Shown piece by piece: positions 43,417 through 50,952 of a DNA stretch of 59,597 nt. The translations under genes were made by a program, and so were the position numbers. Positions within the stretch are counted from its first letter, which is position 1, and each line of letters begins with the position of its first letter. The notes beneath the pieces are model-generated. The model was not told the DNA's origin. It was given only the letters and a program-made list of their open reading frames with translations, and made no database searches. The stretch is from an uncultured Alphaproteobacteria bacterium (GTDB taxonomy: Bacteria > Pseudomonadota > Alphaproteobacteria > RF32 > CAG-239), in the NCBI GenBank assembly GCA_910584385.1, contig CAJUAK010000009.1:1-59597 (forward strand), given 5' to 3'.

Positions 43417-43773
43417 ATGAAAAAAACAGATTTTACTGACCTGCATTTTTTTGCACGTCATTTTAATGTGGATGCTTCTAAACTGGAATGGTGCATCCTC
43501 GAGAAAAAAGAAGGCGCTTACAGCGATTATATGCTGGGGCTCAGGTTTGGATCTTCCAGAGCGGTTATCTGCGTGGACGAATGCAAACTGCGCCGCCTGA
43601 AACGTGGAAAGCTTCTTGTCCATGCCGCTGTCCTTCGCAAAAACAAAAGCCGTTTTTGTTTGAGAAGCAGCCGCCCTGTACACGGAAGCATTCTGGAACT
43701 GAGTTTCACCAAAACAGACTTACAGAACATTTATCGCGACAAGTGGTATGATGAAAGCCTGGAAGCTCATTAA
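43417..43773 (+). CDS. Small basic hypothetical protein
   Basis: This 118-residue soluble protein has alternating beta-like segments (YMLGLRFGSSRAVICVDE) and a basic middle (KLRRLKRGKLLVHAAVLRKN). Two of its three cysteines are at WC and IC in the first half. It has a near-perfect promoter and a strong terminator, so it is a separate transcription unit despite the weak ribosome binding site. Family unknown. Confidence 0.6.
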   Translation: MKKTDFTDLHFFARHFNVDASKLEWCILEKKEGAYSDYMLGLRFGSSRAVICVDECKLRRLKRGKLLVHAAVLRKNKSRFCLRSSRPVHGSILELSFTKTDLQNIYRDKWYDESLEAH

Positions 43774-43812
43774 GACGCGGATCTCAAAAAGAGATGCCGC
43801 GTCTGGCTTTTT
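43771..43812 (+). terminator. Strong hairpin terminator
   Basis: AGACGCGG-ATCTC, loop AAAAA, GAGAT-G-CCGCGTCT, then GGCTTTTT. The stem begins inside the stop codon of the upstream ORF. Confidence 0.85.
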
Positions 43813-43855
43813 AAATGAAAAAACTTTTATCTGCCGCTTTGGTTTTTCTGGCGGT

Positions 43856-44440
43856 TTACCAATCTATGATACCTGAAAAATTTTGTTTTTTTCGCCATTG
43901 CAGCAGTTCATCCAGGGTTTGTATGTTATCTTGAATGACGGCTTTGTAATATTCTATTCCGCTTATTTTTACATCATCTGGCGTTTCGTATTTTAATTTT
44001 AGAATTGTCTGCTTTTGCAGGGCTGTCATTTCATGGAGGATTTTTTGCATGATGTTTTCAAAATAGCCTTCATATTTTGTGCCTTGCAGGATTTGAATCA
44101 TATCTATTTGCCATAAATTTTGTTCATTGTCTTCGTACCAGAGATGCCATTCGAAGCAATGTTCGTCTGTGTGGGACAGGTTTGTGAATTCACATTTTTT
44201 AATTTGGGGATGGTTGCAGATTTTAGAGATTATGCCAAAGCTTTCCATAACATTTAGGCTTGGTGTGTAGATATGGAAATCTATGTCCCGGTGTTTGGCC
44301 AGCAATCCGAGTTTTAGCGAACCGATGAGGTTTATTGTGGCGCCGGATGCTTCCCAGATGCCGATAATGTTAAGTTTTTGGATAATTTCTTGCGCTTTTT
44401 GAGTTTGAATTTTGGATTGCAGAATATAGTTATTGTCCAT
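43856..44440 (-). CDS. Nucleotidyltransferase-fold protein
   Basis: This 194-residue protein starts behind AAGGAGG. The segment LIGSLKLGLLAKHRDIDFHIY (residues about 38-57, quoted here as GSLKLGLLAKHRDIDF) has the Gly-Ser loop and the Asp-x-Asp pair of the pol-beta-like nucleotidyltransferase superfamily. A WQIDMIQIL segment near 117 may give the third acidic residue. Similar stand-alone proteins are annotated as predicted nucleotidyltransferases with unknown substrates. There is no adjacent HEPN or MNT partner, so a toxin-antitoxin role is not supported here. Confidence 0.6.
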   Translation of the reverse strand: MDNNYILQSKIQTQKAQEIIQKLNIIGIWEASGATINLIGSLKLGLLAKHRDIDFHIYTPSLNVMESFGIISKICNHPQIKKCEFTNLSHTDEHCFEWHLWYEDNEQNLWQIDMIQILQGTKYEGYFENIMQKILHEMTALQKQTILKLKYETPDDVKISGIEYYKAVIQDNIQTLDELLQWRKKQNFSGIIDW

Positions 44441-44511
44441 GTTATCCTCCTTATAACCATAACTATATCTGATTGACGATATTATCAATCTTATTTTGCG
44501 GTTTAAAATGT

Positions 44512-44556
44512 GAAGGCTCCTGACATGATGAAATGTCAGGAGCTTCTTTTTTTTTT
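44512..44556. terminator. Long hairpin with a T tract on the plus strand
   Basis: GAAGGCTCCTGACAT pairs with ATGTCAGGAGCTTC, followed by about twelve T on the plus strand. No plus-strand gene precedes it; for the minus-strand gene ending at 44564 the T tail is weak. It may guard against antisense read-through. Confidence 0.6.
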
Positions 44557-44563
44557 GAGATTT

Positions 44564-45073
44564 TTATGCCCGGTCCCATGCATCTTTAAGAGCCCACCAA
44601 ATTTTTTTGCAGAATCTTCTTATGTTTACCCACAGATAAGAGCCAATGGATAAAATAAGGAAAAATGCGCCGGGGATGAGGGCATAAGTCAGGACTGTTG
44701 AGGGAATTTCCACATCAAACAGAACTTTTGCCGCATGAATTATAACGTACGCCAAGTTCCAACATCCAATGACGCCGCTGATGCCGCTTATCAGCGTCAC
44801 TATTCGGAAATCGCCGTAACGGTCGTTCCACTCATCGCGTCCTTTCCAAGCTGCTTTAATGCCTATAAAGAAGATGAAGATGGCGGATAAACCGAGCAGA
44901 AGCATAAATGCTTCACGGATGATTTTGATGCTCAACGCTTCAGGCCGTATCTGCCAGAAGTAGTCCAGAGCGAAGAAACTAAGAACTACAGCGAGAGAGA
45001 TGAGAGCCAGAATTAACGCTTTCATGCTTGCTTCAGCGTTAACGAACTTTTTGAGAAGACGAAGTAAAAACAT
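44564..45073 (-). CDS. Four-helix membrane protein of unknown function
   Basis: This 169-residue protein has four membrane helices (ALILALISLAVVLSFFAL, FMLLLGLSAIFIFFIGI, a central TLISGISGVIGCWNLAYVI, and YALIPGAFFLILSIGSYLW) with a charged loop KGRDEWNDRYGD. The first ATG is used; an internal ATG 48 bases later (MKALILAL) is equally possible, since neither has a strong ribosome binding site. The C-terminal tail is basic and Trp-rich. Family unknown. Confidence 0.6.
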   Translation of the reverse strand: MFLLRLLKKFVNAEASMKALILALISLAVVLSFFALDYFWQIRPEALSIKIIREAFMLLLGLSAIFIFFIGIKAAWKGRDEWNDRYGDFRIVTLISGISGVIGCWNLAYVIIHAAKVLFDVEIPSTVLTYALIPGAFFLILSIGSYLWVNIRRFCKKIWWALKDAWDRA

Positions 45074-45397
45074 AAATAGAAAAATTAAATTGTTTTACAT
45101 ATTGTCCACTATCTTATTTTCGTTAAAGTTTATAATAATAGTGAACAGAAAAATTACATTCGTTTATAAATATACCATAATTTTTATATCTGTGCAAGCA
45201 CTCATTTTGACAAATTTTTGAAAAATAATGAAAAAGTTTTTTTGCGTTGTTTTATTGTCTAATATTAAATTGCGATTCGGAAAAATATATTTATAAATAA
45301 AATCTAATATAATCAGTTACTTGTACAGATATGAAAAGAGTGCGAGGTATGACGATGTATCGAATCTGGAAGAAGAGTTAGTTCCTAAAACAAATAT

Positions 45398-45420
45398 CCC
45401 CGGTTCAGGCCGGGGATGTA
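45398..45420. repeat. GC-rich hairpin related to the IS200/IS605-like ends
   Basis: TCCCCGG, loop TTCAGG, CCGGGGA, flanked on the minus strand by ATATTTG. The CGGGGATAT part resembles the elements at 24-56 and 41485-41517, but the loop differs. The surrounding stretch 45074-45444 has no gene. Confidence 0.35.
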
Positions 45421-45444
45421 ACTTCTATGAAAATAGAATATGTG

Positions 45445-45473
45445 TTGACAAAATAAGCCGAAAATTATATTCT
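45445..45473 (+). promoter_or_regulatory. Promoter of the frameshifted ORF
   Basis: TTGACA at 45445-45450, 17-nt spacer, TATTCT at 45468-45473. Transcription would start just before the AAAGGAG ribosome binding site. Confidence 0.7.
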
Positions 45474-45492
45474 TTTGCCAAAAGGAGTCGCT

Positions 45493-46445
45493 ATGGGAGA
45501 TATGCATTGTCCAAAATTGCCCTCAACAGATGAGATTATTACAGCTTTATGTGATAGGTGCCTTGGGGCAGGGTCTGAGGTAAGGGTTTATAAGATTGAT
45601 ACAAATCCGGATTTTACGGTTCAGCAATCTCTGGATGCGCCGTCGGTGGATGTTATGAAGGATTACCTTCAAAGCTATCCTTTCAAAGCGCAGCCGGATA
45701 TCTTTGAAGGGCGGAATTTTGCCCAGCCGGTTGCTTATTGGAGCCATCCGGATGTTATGTCTGGGCAAACGATGTTTACGATTAACCGTTATTCTCCTGG
45801 ATTTTCAATAGAAATACACAAGCCTGATTTGCCAGCTCCTGGTAGTGAGGAATCTCTGATTAAGGCGCGTACTTGGTCTGAAAAAATTGCGGATATGCCT
45901 GATTCATCTTTTGATATCCTCTATGATGATTTGCACTATTTGTCGTCTAAACGCCACTCCATAGATGTTTGTACGCTTGGATTGTTTACAAACACGGGAA
46001 ACCTTTTGTATTCGAGCAAAGATCAGCGCGCTTATATTATTGATGTGCAGCCGTTTATTCAAAAACCAGGGATTCCGCCTAACCATACCAAAGGTTTTAA
46101 TATACCGCTGTATCTTACCAGAGGTTTGCTTCCCGGCACGTCATGCTATGCGGAGGAGCATAGCAAAGATCCGGAATTGATTGAAATGCGTACAGAGATT
46201 GTCGCAAAGAGCATTGCTGCTGCAAAACGCAATAATCTGAATGATGTGGGGGGGGGTATCTTAAAGGCAGCGAACGCGACATGCTCCGCTTTTGGGAGTT
46301 GCAATTGCGCAAGCTCAATATCCCTGAGAAATATCAAAAATATTTTCTGACGCAAGTCGGAACCATACAGCAAGAAAACCGTTATCCTCAAATTAAGCAG
46401 CCGTTAACATATTATCATATTCAAGGCTGTAAAGATTATTCCTGA
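45493..46445 (+). pseudogene. Hypothetical protein frameshifted at a run of nine G; possible phase-variable gene
   Basis: The frame from the ATG at 45493 (AAAGGAG upstream) stays open through ...NNLNDVGGG and then hits G9 at 46248-46256. As written it continues with an ill-fitting tail and stops at 46350. With one more G (or two fewer) it continues as GYLKGSERDMLRFWELQLRK... to a stop at 46445, giving about 317 residues with a well-behaved charged C-terminus. Around residues 165-195 TNTGNLLYSS followed by RAYIIDVQPF weakly recalls the catalytic-loop and DFG region of kinase-fold proteins. Family otherwise unknown. A sequencing error in the G run is the main alternative. Confidence 0.6.
46248..46256 (+). 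repeat. Homopolymer of nine G inside a coding region
   Basis: The longest G run seen in the window lies where the reading frame breaks. Such tracts change length by slipped-strand mispairing and switch genes on and off. Confidence 0.8.
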
Positions 46446-46460
46446 TTGATTTTTGTTATA

Positions 46461-46501
46461 AAATAAAGCCCCAAAACGTATGTTTGTTTGGGGCTTTATT
46501 T
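46461..46501 (-). terminator. Terminator of the YcgN-family gene
   Basis: AATAAAGCCCCAAA pairs with a matching TTTGGGGCTTTATT arm, with a T-rich tail on the minus strand; it may also serve the plus-strand frameshifted gene. Confidence 0.75.
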
Positions 46502-47032
46502 CTAGTGTTTGGCGGGAATGTCGTATGTTTCGATATTTATTTCCTTGTATTTTTCTGTCCGGGCAAAGAATTCTTGCAGTTTTTGAGTTGAAAATGTTTT
46601 GCCTTTTGTGGTTTCGTACATTTCTTTTATAAAATCCAATTTTTCTTTGAGCAGAAAGATATCAGGAAGTTCAAGAACCGTCTTTCCAGCCTTGTGTATG
46701 GAGGCAAAATTGCCGCAAATCAAAGGGTGATATTCGGGCAGATCTTTTCCGGCAAGCAAAAGGCGGTAAGCACATGTTTCCGGCAAGAGTTCGGGTTCTT
46801 TTGTGAGCAAATCCATGTCAACTTTGGCACAGAAGGCACCTAAACGTGTTGCATAACAAGAACAACAGCCATTTTTGAGATCATAGCTGGAACATATTAT
46901 GTTGGTAAAATATATTTTTGAACCTTCTGCTCTTTTGATTAAGCAGCATTTTCCACAACGCATACAAACGGCTTCCCATTCTTCTTCCGTAAAATCAGAA
47001 AGCTTTTTGGTTTTCCAAAAATTTTTATCCAT
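46502..47032 (-). CDS. YcgN-family (UPF0260) cysteine cluster protein
   Basis: This 176-residue protein matches the YcgN pattern closely: FWKTKKLSDFTEEEWEAVC, CMRCGKCCLIKR (near 23-34), YFTNIICSSYDL, a CCSCYATR segment and ETCAYRLLLAGKDLPEYHPL (near 85-104). The conserved cysteines probably bind a metal or iron-sulfur cluster (CxxCxxCC family). The cellular role is not established. It has no strong ribosome binding site. Confidence 0.9.
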   Translation of the reverse strand: MDKNFWKTKKLSDFTEEEWEAVCMRCGKCCLIKRAEGSKIYFTNIICSSYDLKNGCCSCYATRLGAFCAKVDMDLLTKEPELLPETCAYRLLLAGKDLPEYHPLICGNFASIHKAGKTVLELPDIFLLKEKLDFIKEMYETTKGKTFSTQKLQEFFARTEKYKEINIETYDIPAKH

Positions 47033-47140
47033 ATATTAATAATTTAGTTTGTATTAGATTATAGTTTTGTTATCCGATTTGTCAATCGAAAATAGCCAAA
47101 ATTTAATGGGAATGGGTTTGATATGGGGTGCATATATAAT

Positions 47141-47170
47141 AAAAGGCTCAATTATTATAATTGAGCCTTT
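47141..47170 (-). terminator. Terminator downstream of the 187-residue ORF
   Basis: AAAGGCTCAATTAT pairs with ATAATTGAGCCTTT; a TTTTATTATA tail follows on the minus strand. Confidence 0.8.
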
Positions 47171-47191
47171 GCGTTGTTGTAATTGTTTATT

Positions 47192-47755
47192 TTAATCTCC
47201 AGAACGAGATGCTTGAGACAGCATTAAACGCTTGTGGGGAGCATCTGCGTATTTTTGTTTCAGATAGAATTGATGGCGTATTTTTTTCAGGTAGGCAATG
47301 CGCTCGGCTTTCTCTGCTTCTTTAAGGGCTTTTTCTTCTTGTGCATTTTCTGCGTACCCTTTGTTTTTGCAGACTTGCTGCAAGTCAGTGTTGATTTCTA
47401 TAAGCGGAACGCTGATTGTTTGCAATTTGTTTTCATCTTTCATGTTTTTGAATGTTTTTATAATCAATGGGTCAATTTTTTTCCGTAAAGCCTCTTGATG
47501 CCTTCTTGCCATAATATCGCAATGTCCGGTGTATCGCAAATGGATGTCGCCGTCTTTGGATTCAATCAGCATTATCCCGCGGCTGTCATTGAAAACACGC
47601 TCTAAATTCTCATCTTCATAGTATTTTTTTTGCATGGAAAAAAGCATGTCGTGTGAGCAGAAGCCATCCCGGCAGATATCAATAAAATAAGTATCGGGGT
47701 GTTGCTTATTGTGGCTGACAACAACCCTGTATCTTGTATTCATGGCATAAAACAT
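47192..47755 (-). CDS. Hypothetical soluble protein
   Basis: This 187-residue protein has an N-terminal beta-rich half (TRYRVVVSHNKQHPDTYFID) and a C-terminal half that is a long charged helix rich in Lys, Glu and Ala (AQEEKALKEAEKAERIAYLK). No signal peptide or membrane segment is evident. A second start at 47743 (MNTRYRV) is possible. Family unknown. The stretch from 47756 to 48456 has no gene I can support; it holds two T-tailed hairpins (near 47921-47945 and 48050-48098). Confidence 0.6.
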   Translation of the reverse strand: MFYAMNTRYRVVVSHNKQHPDTYFIDICRDGFCSHDMLFSMQKKYYEDENLERVFNDSRGIMLIESKDGDIHLRYTGHCDIMARRHQEALRKKIDPLIIKTFKNMKDENKLQTISVPLIEINTDLQQVCKNKGYAENAQEEKALKEAEKAERIAYLKKIRHQFYLKQKYADAPHKRLMLSQASRSGD

Positions 47756-48456
47756 TAGTGTAAATCCCTATATTATGAACTATATGACAGAATATGACAT
47801 AAAGTTTTTAAAATGTAAAGTCTTTTGTCTAAAATATTTTTAGGATTTAATATAATGGATAAAAAATAAAGAATACCTTATACATTTACCTTCGGTTAAA
47901 ATTCCTATTCCGCCTTGGCATTGCCAACCTTTTTTAAGATAAGAGTTTCCTCTTGCGGAAATGAATATTTCCCATATCGGAAACGGTTCTTTCCGCCGCA
48001 TTTTCATAAAATCCTTGCAGAATAAGGGATTGAAGGCTCTTTTTTGCCCCTATAATAGAATTAAAATAGAAAGAAAATACTATTATAATAGGCTTTTTTC
48101 TTAAATAAGAAAATAGAAGTACCGAAAGGAAACTCAGATTTCCTACCTCAAATTGGTGCTTGGATTTAACTTTAGCAAATTAAATAAAAATCAAGGAAAC
48201 GGGCGATGTTGACAAGGGATTGCAAGGGAAATGTAGATTTCCGGTAGGAAGTTCAGGCAATTAAAAAGGCGCACTTTCGCGCACCTCCAAATGAAATTTA
48301 TTAGAAACTTGTATCCGATAGGTGCTAAATGTATCAGTCATAATAATTATATGTCGGGGTTGAAAACGTATGTAAAACAGAAAATTAAACAACTAAAAAT
48401 ATATTTTTCTTATGAAAATCTATTGACGTTAATGTATCGTTCTACCTATATCTTAA

Positions 48457-48810
48457 TTGATAGCGCTATCATTGTGTAAATTCTTATTGGAAAGGAAATT
48501 ATATACCAAAAAACTAACCGAATACAGACAGGATAAGAAAAAACTGGAAGAGAGATTAACCGACTATAGTCATCTGACTAAGCAAGGTCTGATAACGCTC
48601 AAATACTTGGCTGGCTTGCTTTTGATGTCAGACCAGATATGGAATTTTCTGAACAACGACAAAAAACAGCAGGTTTTAAAATTACTTTGTTCGGAAATTT
48701 TATTAGACGGTAAAAATGTAGATATTTCAATAAGAAAGCCTATCTTAGCACTGGCTAAAATAGGCTCTTGTCAAGTTTGGCTGCCACCGCTGCACAATCT
48801 TCGAACTTGA
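48457..48810 (+). pseudogene. C-terminal fragment of a large serine recombinase
   Basis: The frame encodes about 105 residues matching the coiled-coil end and tail of site-specific serine recombinases: KKLTEYRQDKKKLEERL, then LKLLCSEILLDGKNVDISIRKP near the end (split here). The N-terminal catalytic resolvase domain and the zinc-ribbon domain are absent. The first codon is only TTG, so this is a remnant. A second out-of-frame scrap (TWRKLREHRTEVLAIKEQL) follows to about 48898. It marks the edge of a former mobile element, next to the prophage. Confidence 0.7.
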
Positions 48811-48940
48811 AACATGGCGCAAATTGCGCGAACATCGCACCGAAGTTTTGGCTATCAAAGAGCAGCTTATTTATGTTCGCGAAAAATGGGCGGCATAGTT
48901 ATAAATTCGTTGACTTTTAATAAAGAAGACCATATAAAAA

Positions 48941-48976
48941 AAAGAGCCAAGGGGTTGCAGCCCGAGGCTTTTTTTC
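48941..48976 (+). terminator. Terminator after the recombinase remnant
   Basis: AGCC and GGCT enclose GGG/CCC arms around TTGCAG; seven T follow. Confidence 0.65.
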
Positions 48977-49121
48977 TAATATAAGGAAAGAAGTTGAACT
49001 GGAACTTCCTACCCGATATTGGAAGTATTGCATAGAATAATTAAAAAGTCAAGTACTTTTTTGTTTTGTGCATTAAGGTCAGCTTCTTTCCCAACCGCCG
49101 GAATCCGGCTGAAAGGATAAG

Positions 49122-49193
49122 ATGATGAACTTAATCAAAGTTTTAAGCATCTTAATAATGGTGCTTAAAATCATCATTATTATTTTAAGATAA
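49122..49193 (+). CDS. Candidate 23-residue hydrophobic peptide, type I toxin-like
   Basis: MMNLIKVLSILIMVLKIIII then LR. GAAAGGA lies 4 bases before the ATG, a GCCGG/CCGGC hairpin lies just upstream, and a GGCGG/CCGCC hairpin follows the stop. Size, double Met start and composition recall Ibs-type membrane toxins. It is the only plus-strand frame in the lysis-end spacer. It may be a chance frame in AT-rich DNA, and no antisense RNA promoter is obvious. Confidence 0.35.
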   Translation: MMNLIKVLSILIMVLKIIIIILR

Positions 49194-49233
49194 TAAGATG
49201 AGGCGGGGTTTTCAACTCCGCCCTTTGATATAT

Positions 49234-49479
49234 TTAGTTTTGTTGTTTCTCGTCAAGCTTTATCATACACTCCACGACATCGCCGTATGTTACGATATAC
49301 TGACGGCAGTTTTCGCGCGGTGGTAAAGGATTATTTGCCGCGCACCCTTGCAGCAATGGCAGGATCAACAACAGAATTATAACAATCGCAAGGACTTTTA
49401 ACAGTCTTGACAATCGTTCTAATGTCACAAATTGCTTTGTCTGCTCGTTCGTTTGCTTTGAAATAGACTTCCATTTCAT
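49234..49479 (-). CDS. Rz1-like outer-membrane spanin lipoprotein
   Basis: This 81-residue protein has a basic N-terminus, a hydrophobic signal and the lipobox LLQGC (cysteine near residue 46), followed by the proline-containing AANNPLPPRENC. It overlaps the Rz-like gene in another frame over 49331-49479, the classical nested arrangement. It starts behind GAGGTG. With the inner-membrane spanin it would fuse the two membranes at the end of phage lysis. Confidence 0.75.
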   Translation of the reverse strand: MKWKSISKQTNEQTKQFVTLERLSRLLKVLAIVIILLLILPLLQGCAANNPLPPRENCRQYIVTYGDVVECMIKLDEKQQN

Positions 49480-49627
49480 TTTTACACCTCGTTAATTTAT
49501 CGTTAATCGTGTTTTTTTCTGCCTGCAAGCGGTCAATTTTATTTCCCCTATAATCAGACAGAAAATAAAAAAAGCCGCACAGGGCGACCAAAAAACAAAA
49601 CGCAATTGACTTTATTTTTTTGAACAT
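49331..49627 (-). CDS. Rz-like inner-membrane spanin
   Basis: This 98-residue protein has an N-terminal membrane anchor (IAFCFLVALCGFFYFLS) and a periplasmic coiled-coil part (NKIDRLQAEKNTINDKLTRC) with several cysteines. The ATG at 49627 overlaps the endolysin stop (TGATG) with AAGGA upstream. Position, topology and overlap with Rz1 define it rather than sequence similarity. Confidence 0.75.
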   Translation of the reverse strand: MFKKIKSIAFCFLVALCGFFYFLSDYRGNKIDRLQAEKNTINDKLTRCKNEMEVYFKANERADKAICDIRTIVKTVKSPCDCYNSVVDPAIAARVRGK

Positions 49628-50025
49628 CAATCAATATCCTTATAAAATAAATGTTGTCCGATTTTTACGCATGGCTGTTTACTATTAGCCCAAGCCGGAC
49701 GTTTACAAACAGAAGGGTTGTAATAGTGTGTTGCTCCGTCTGTTATGTCCTTTGTCTTGGCCTTCTCAATAATATGAAAATATTTTGAATAAGTCGGATA
49801 AGTCAGACTTGCCAATATTTGAGCGTTAGGATCGTTTTTGTTCCAACAAGAGAATTGCCAAGGCTTCAAACAGGTTTCGGCAATGTTACGTCCGGAAAAC
49901 CATTTTCCGGCCTTCTGCCTGTTGAGGACACAACAAGCGACAGCAATCTGTCCTTGCTCCGTTTCTCCCCTAGCTTCGCCAAATATGGTCTTCGCCAAGA
50001 TTTCAAGATCGTATTCAGTCATCAT
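49627..50025 (-). CDS. SleB-type cell wall hydrolase (phage endolysin)
   Basis: This 132-residue single-domain protein matches the Hydrolase_2/SleB family: LAKTIFGEARGETEQGQIAV (10-29, with the catalytic Glu in FGEARGE), VLNRQ, PWQFSCWN and DGATHYYNPSVCKRPAWA. It cleaves peptidoglycan glycan strands. It has no signal peptide, so release would need the holin. It overlaps the holin candidate by 11 bases. Confidence 0.88.
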   Translation of the reverse strand: MMTEYDLEILAKTIFGEARGETEQGQIAVACCVLNRQKAGKWFSGRNIAETCLKPWQFSCWNKNDPNAQILASLTYPTYSKYFHIIEKAKTKDITDGATHYYNPSVCKRPAWANSKQPCVKIGQHLFYKDID

Positions 50026-50302
50026 TTTTGATCCTTTTTTTGATAAGCTTTGACAGTTCCGTACGAATAAAATCGTTTATCCAATCGTAAAGCGTGCGAC
50101 TAAACAAGATAACAACGCAAGAGATACCACTTCTTGTCGCTCCGGATAATGAAGCGTAATCCAATAGCAAATACATTGTATGGCCCATGCAAAAAGCAAG
50201 AAGGGCGTCGACGCTTGCCTGAAAAACACCTTTATAATGTATGTATGCGGACGCAATCGCCATCAGCACGAACACAACAAGGGTTTTTAAGTCTTCGATC
50301 AT
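50015..50302 (-). CDS. Holin-like small membrane protein
   Basis: This 95-residue protein has two or three membrane segments (LVVFVLMAIASAYIHY, ALLAFCMGHTMYLLLDYA, SGISCVVILFSRTLY) and a strongly basic C-terminus (LSKLIKKRIKNDD). It lies directly before the endolysin with overlap, which is the expected holin position. Holin families are too diverse for a firm call. Confidence 0.65.
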   Translation of the reverse strand: MIEDLKTLVVFVLMAIASAYIHYKGVFQASVDALLAFCMGHTMYLLLDYASLSGATRSGISCVVILFSRTLYDWINDFIRTELSKLIKKRIKNDD

Positions 50303-50430
50303 TGATCCCCTACAATGTCGTTATACTCGTCAATGGTTATTGTGCCTTTTGCGACACGATCAACAAGCTGTTCTTTATTCAAACGGCCTTGTTCATAAAG
50401 GCGTTTAAGGCTTTCGACAATCTTTCTCAT
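50299..50430 (-). CDS. XkdX-like 43-residue phage protein
   Basis: The protein begins MRKIVESLKRLYEQGRLNKE and ends GTITIDEYNDIVGDQ. A short helical peptide with YxxGxL and ITxxEYxxI is typical of XkdX-like proteins found between tail and lysis genes. Its TGA overlaps the holin ATG (ATGA). Function is unknown. Confidence 0.65.
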   Translation of the reverse strand: MRKIVESLKRLYEQGRLNKEQLVDRVAKGTITIDEYNDIVGDQ

Positions 50431-50431
50431 A

Positions 50432-50701
50432 TTATAGCACCCCCTCGTCGATCAGTTGCAAAGTGTATTCGTCCACGATCTCGCGTTCTCGTTTAAGCTC
50501 CGCAGCTTCAACGGCAACATAAGCCGCATATTCGGCTGCGTTTGCGACGGCTTCATCATATACCCACATAAAAAAAGCCGCTCCTTTTTCATCGGTGCGG
50601 CTCTCTTTTCTAATGTTCTTGCGGACAAGGTGTCGTCCACCCGTGATCGGCAGCGTTGTTTCAGGCTGCGCACGGCTCTCTGTATGCTTGTATTGCAGCA
50701 T
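50432..50701 (-). CDS. Small phage hypothetical protein
   Basis: This 89-residue protein starts behind AAAGGAAT. The N-terminal half is polar and basic. The C-terminal half is an Ala-rich helix (DEAVANAAEYAAYVAVEAAE) ending in EYTLQLIDEGVL. The second half may be the original tail-module peptide (an internal ATG lies at MWVYDEAV), with the first half created by the deletion that removed most of the reverse transcriptase. One base separates its stop from the next ATG. Confidence 0.5.
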   Translation of the reverse strand: MLQYKHTESRAQPETTLPITGGRHLVRKNIRKESRTDEKGAAFFMWVYDEAVANAAEYAAYVAVEAAELKREREIVDEYTLQLIDEGVL

Positions 50702-50739
50702 TTGCTTTATTCCTTTCTTTTGCAAGTTTTTCCAATTTT

Positions 50740-50928
50740 TTATAATGTCTTGACACTCGCTTTTTTGCGTTTGCCAAGGGACGCCTTCAAAATGGCTCGT
50801 TGAATATTCTTTTCATCAACTATCTCCTCAAAAAGTCCATTATAAGTCTTCATTGTCTCTCTTATAGCTTCACGGACTTTATGCTTGCGCTTACTTGCCC
50901 GTGCCTTTTGCAGCGTGATTTTCGCCAT
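50740..50928 (-). pseudogene. N-terminal fragment of a DGR-type reverse transcriptase
   Basis: The frame encodes 62 residues. From Met26 it reads MKTYNGLFEEIVDEKNIQR then AILKASLGKRKKASVKTL, which matches the start of DGR reverse transcriptases (a short hydrophobic head, 'NI/NL..A...A..GKR'). It stops after 37 residues of that domain; the palm with the YxDD box is missing. Downstream in another frame HYKKLEKLAKERNKANAA may be what is left of the enzyme's tail. Its place, directly after the variable repeats on the same strand, is the canonical DGR gene order. A small unrelated phage peptide is the alternative. Confidence 0.65.
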
Positions 50929-50952
50929 ACCTAGCGCGGAATTGATAGGACA

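Larger units (their letters stand above)
48243..49013. repeat. 12-bp inverted repeats flanking the recombinase remnant
   Basis: GGTAGGAAGTTC at 48243-48254 and GAACTTCCTACC at 49002-49013 are exact inverted copies. They bound about 770 bp that contains the serine-recombinase fragment. A third, partial direct copy (TTTCCTACC) lies near 48149. They could be crossover sites or ends of a decayed element. Confidence 0.4.

Noticed and set aside
43856..44440. MNT/HEPN-type toxin-antitoxin
   Set aside because: The protein has a nucleotidyltransferase-like motif but no adjacent HEPN partner.
45321..45533. 70-residue plus-strand frame crossing the GC-rich hairpin
   Set aside because: It runs through the hairpin, the promoter and the start of the frameshifted gene in another frame; it is a shadow frame.
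48291..48479. 62-residue plus-strand frame before the recombinase remnant
   Set aside because: No ribosome binding site, no recognisable sequence and a composition like random AT-rich DNA.
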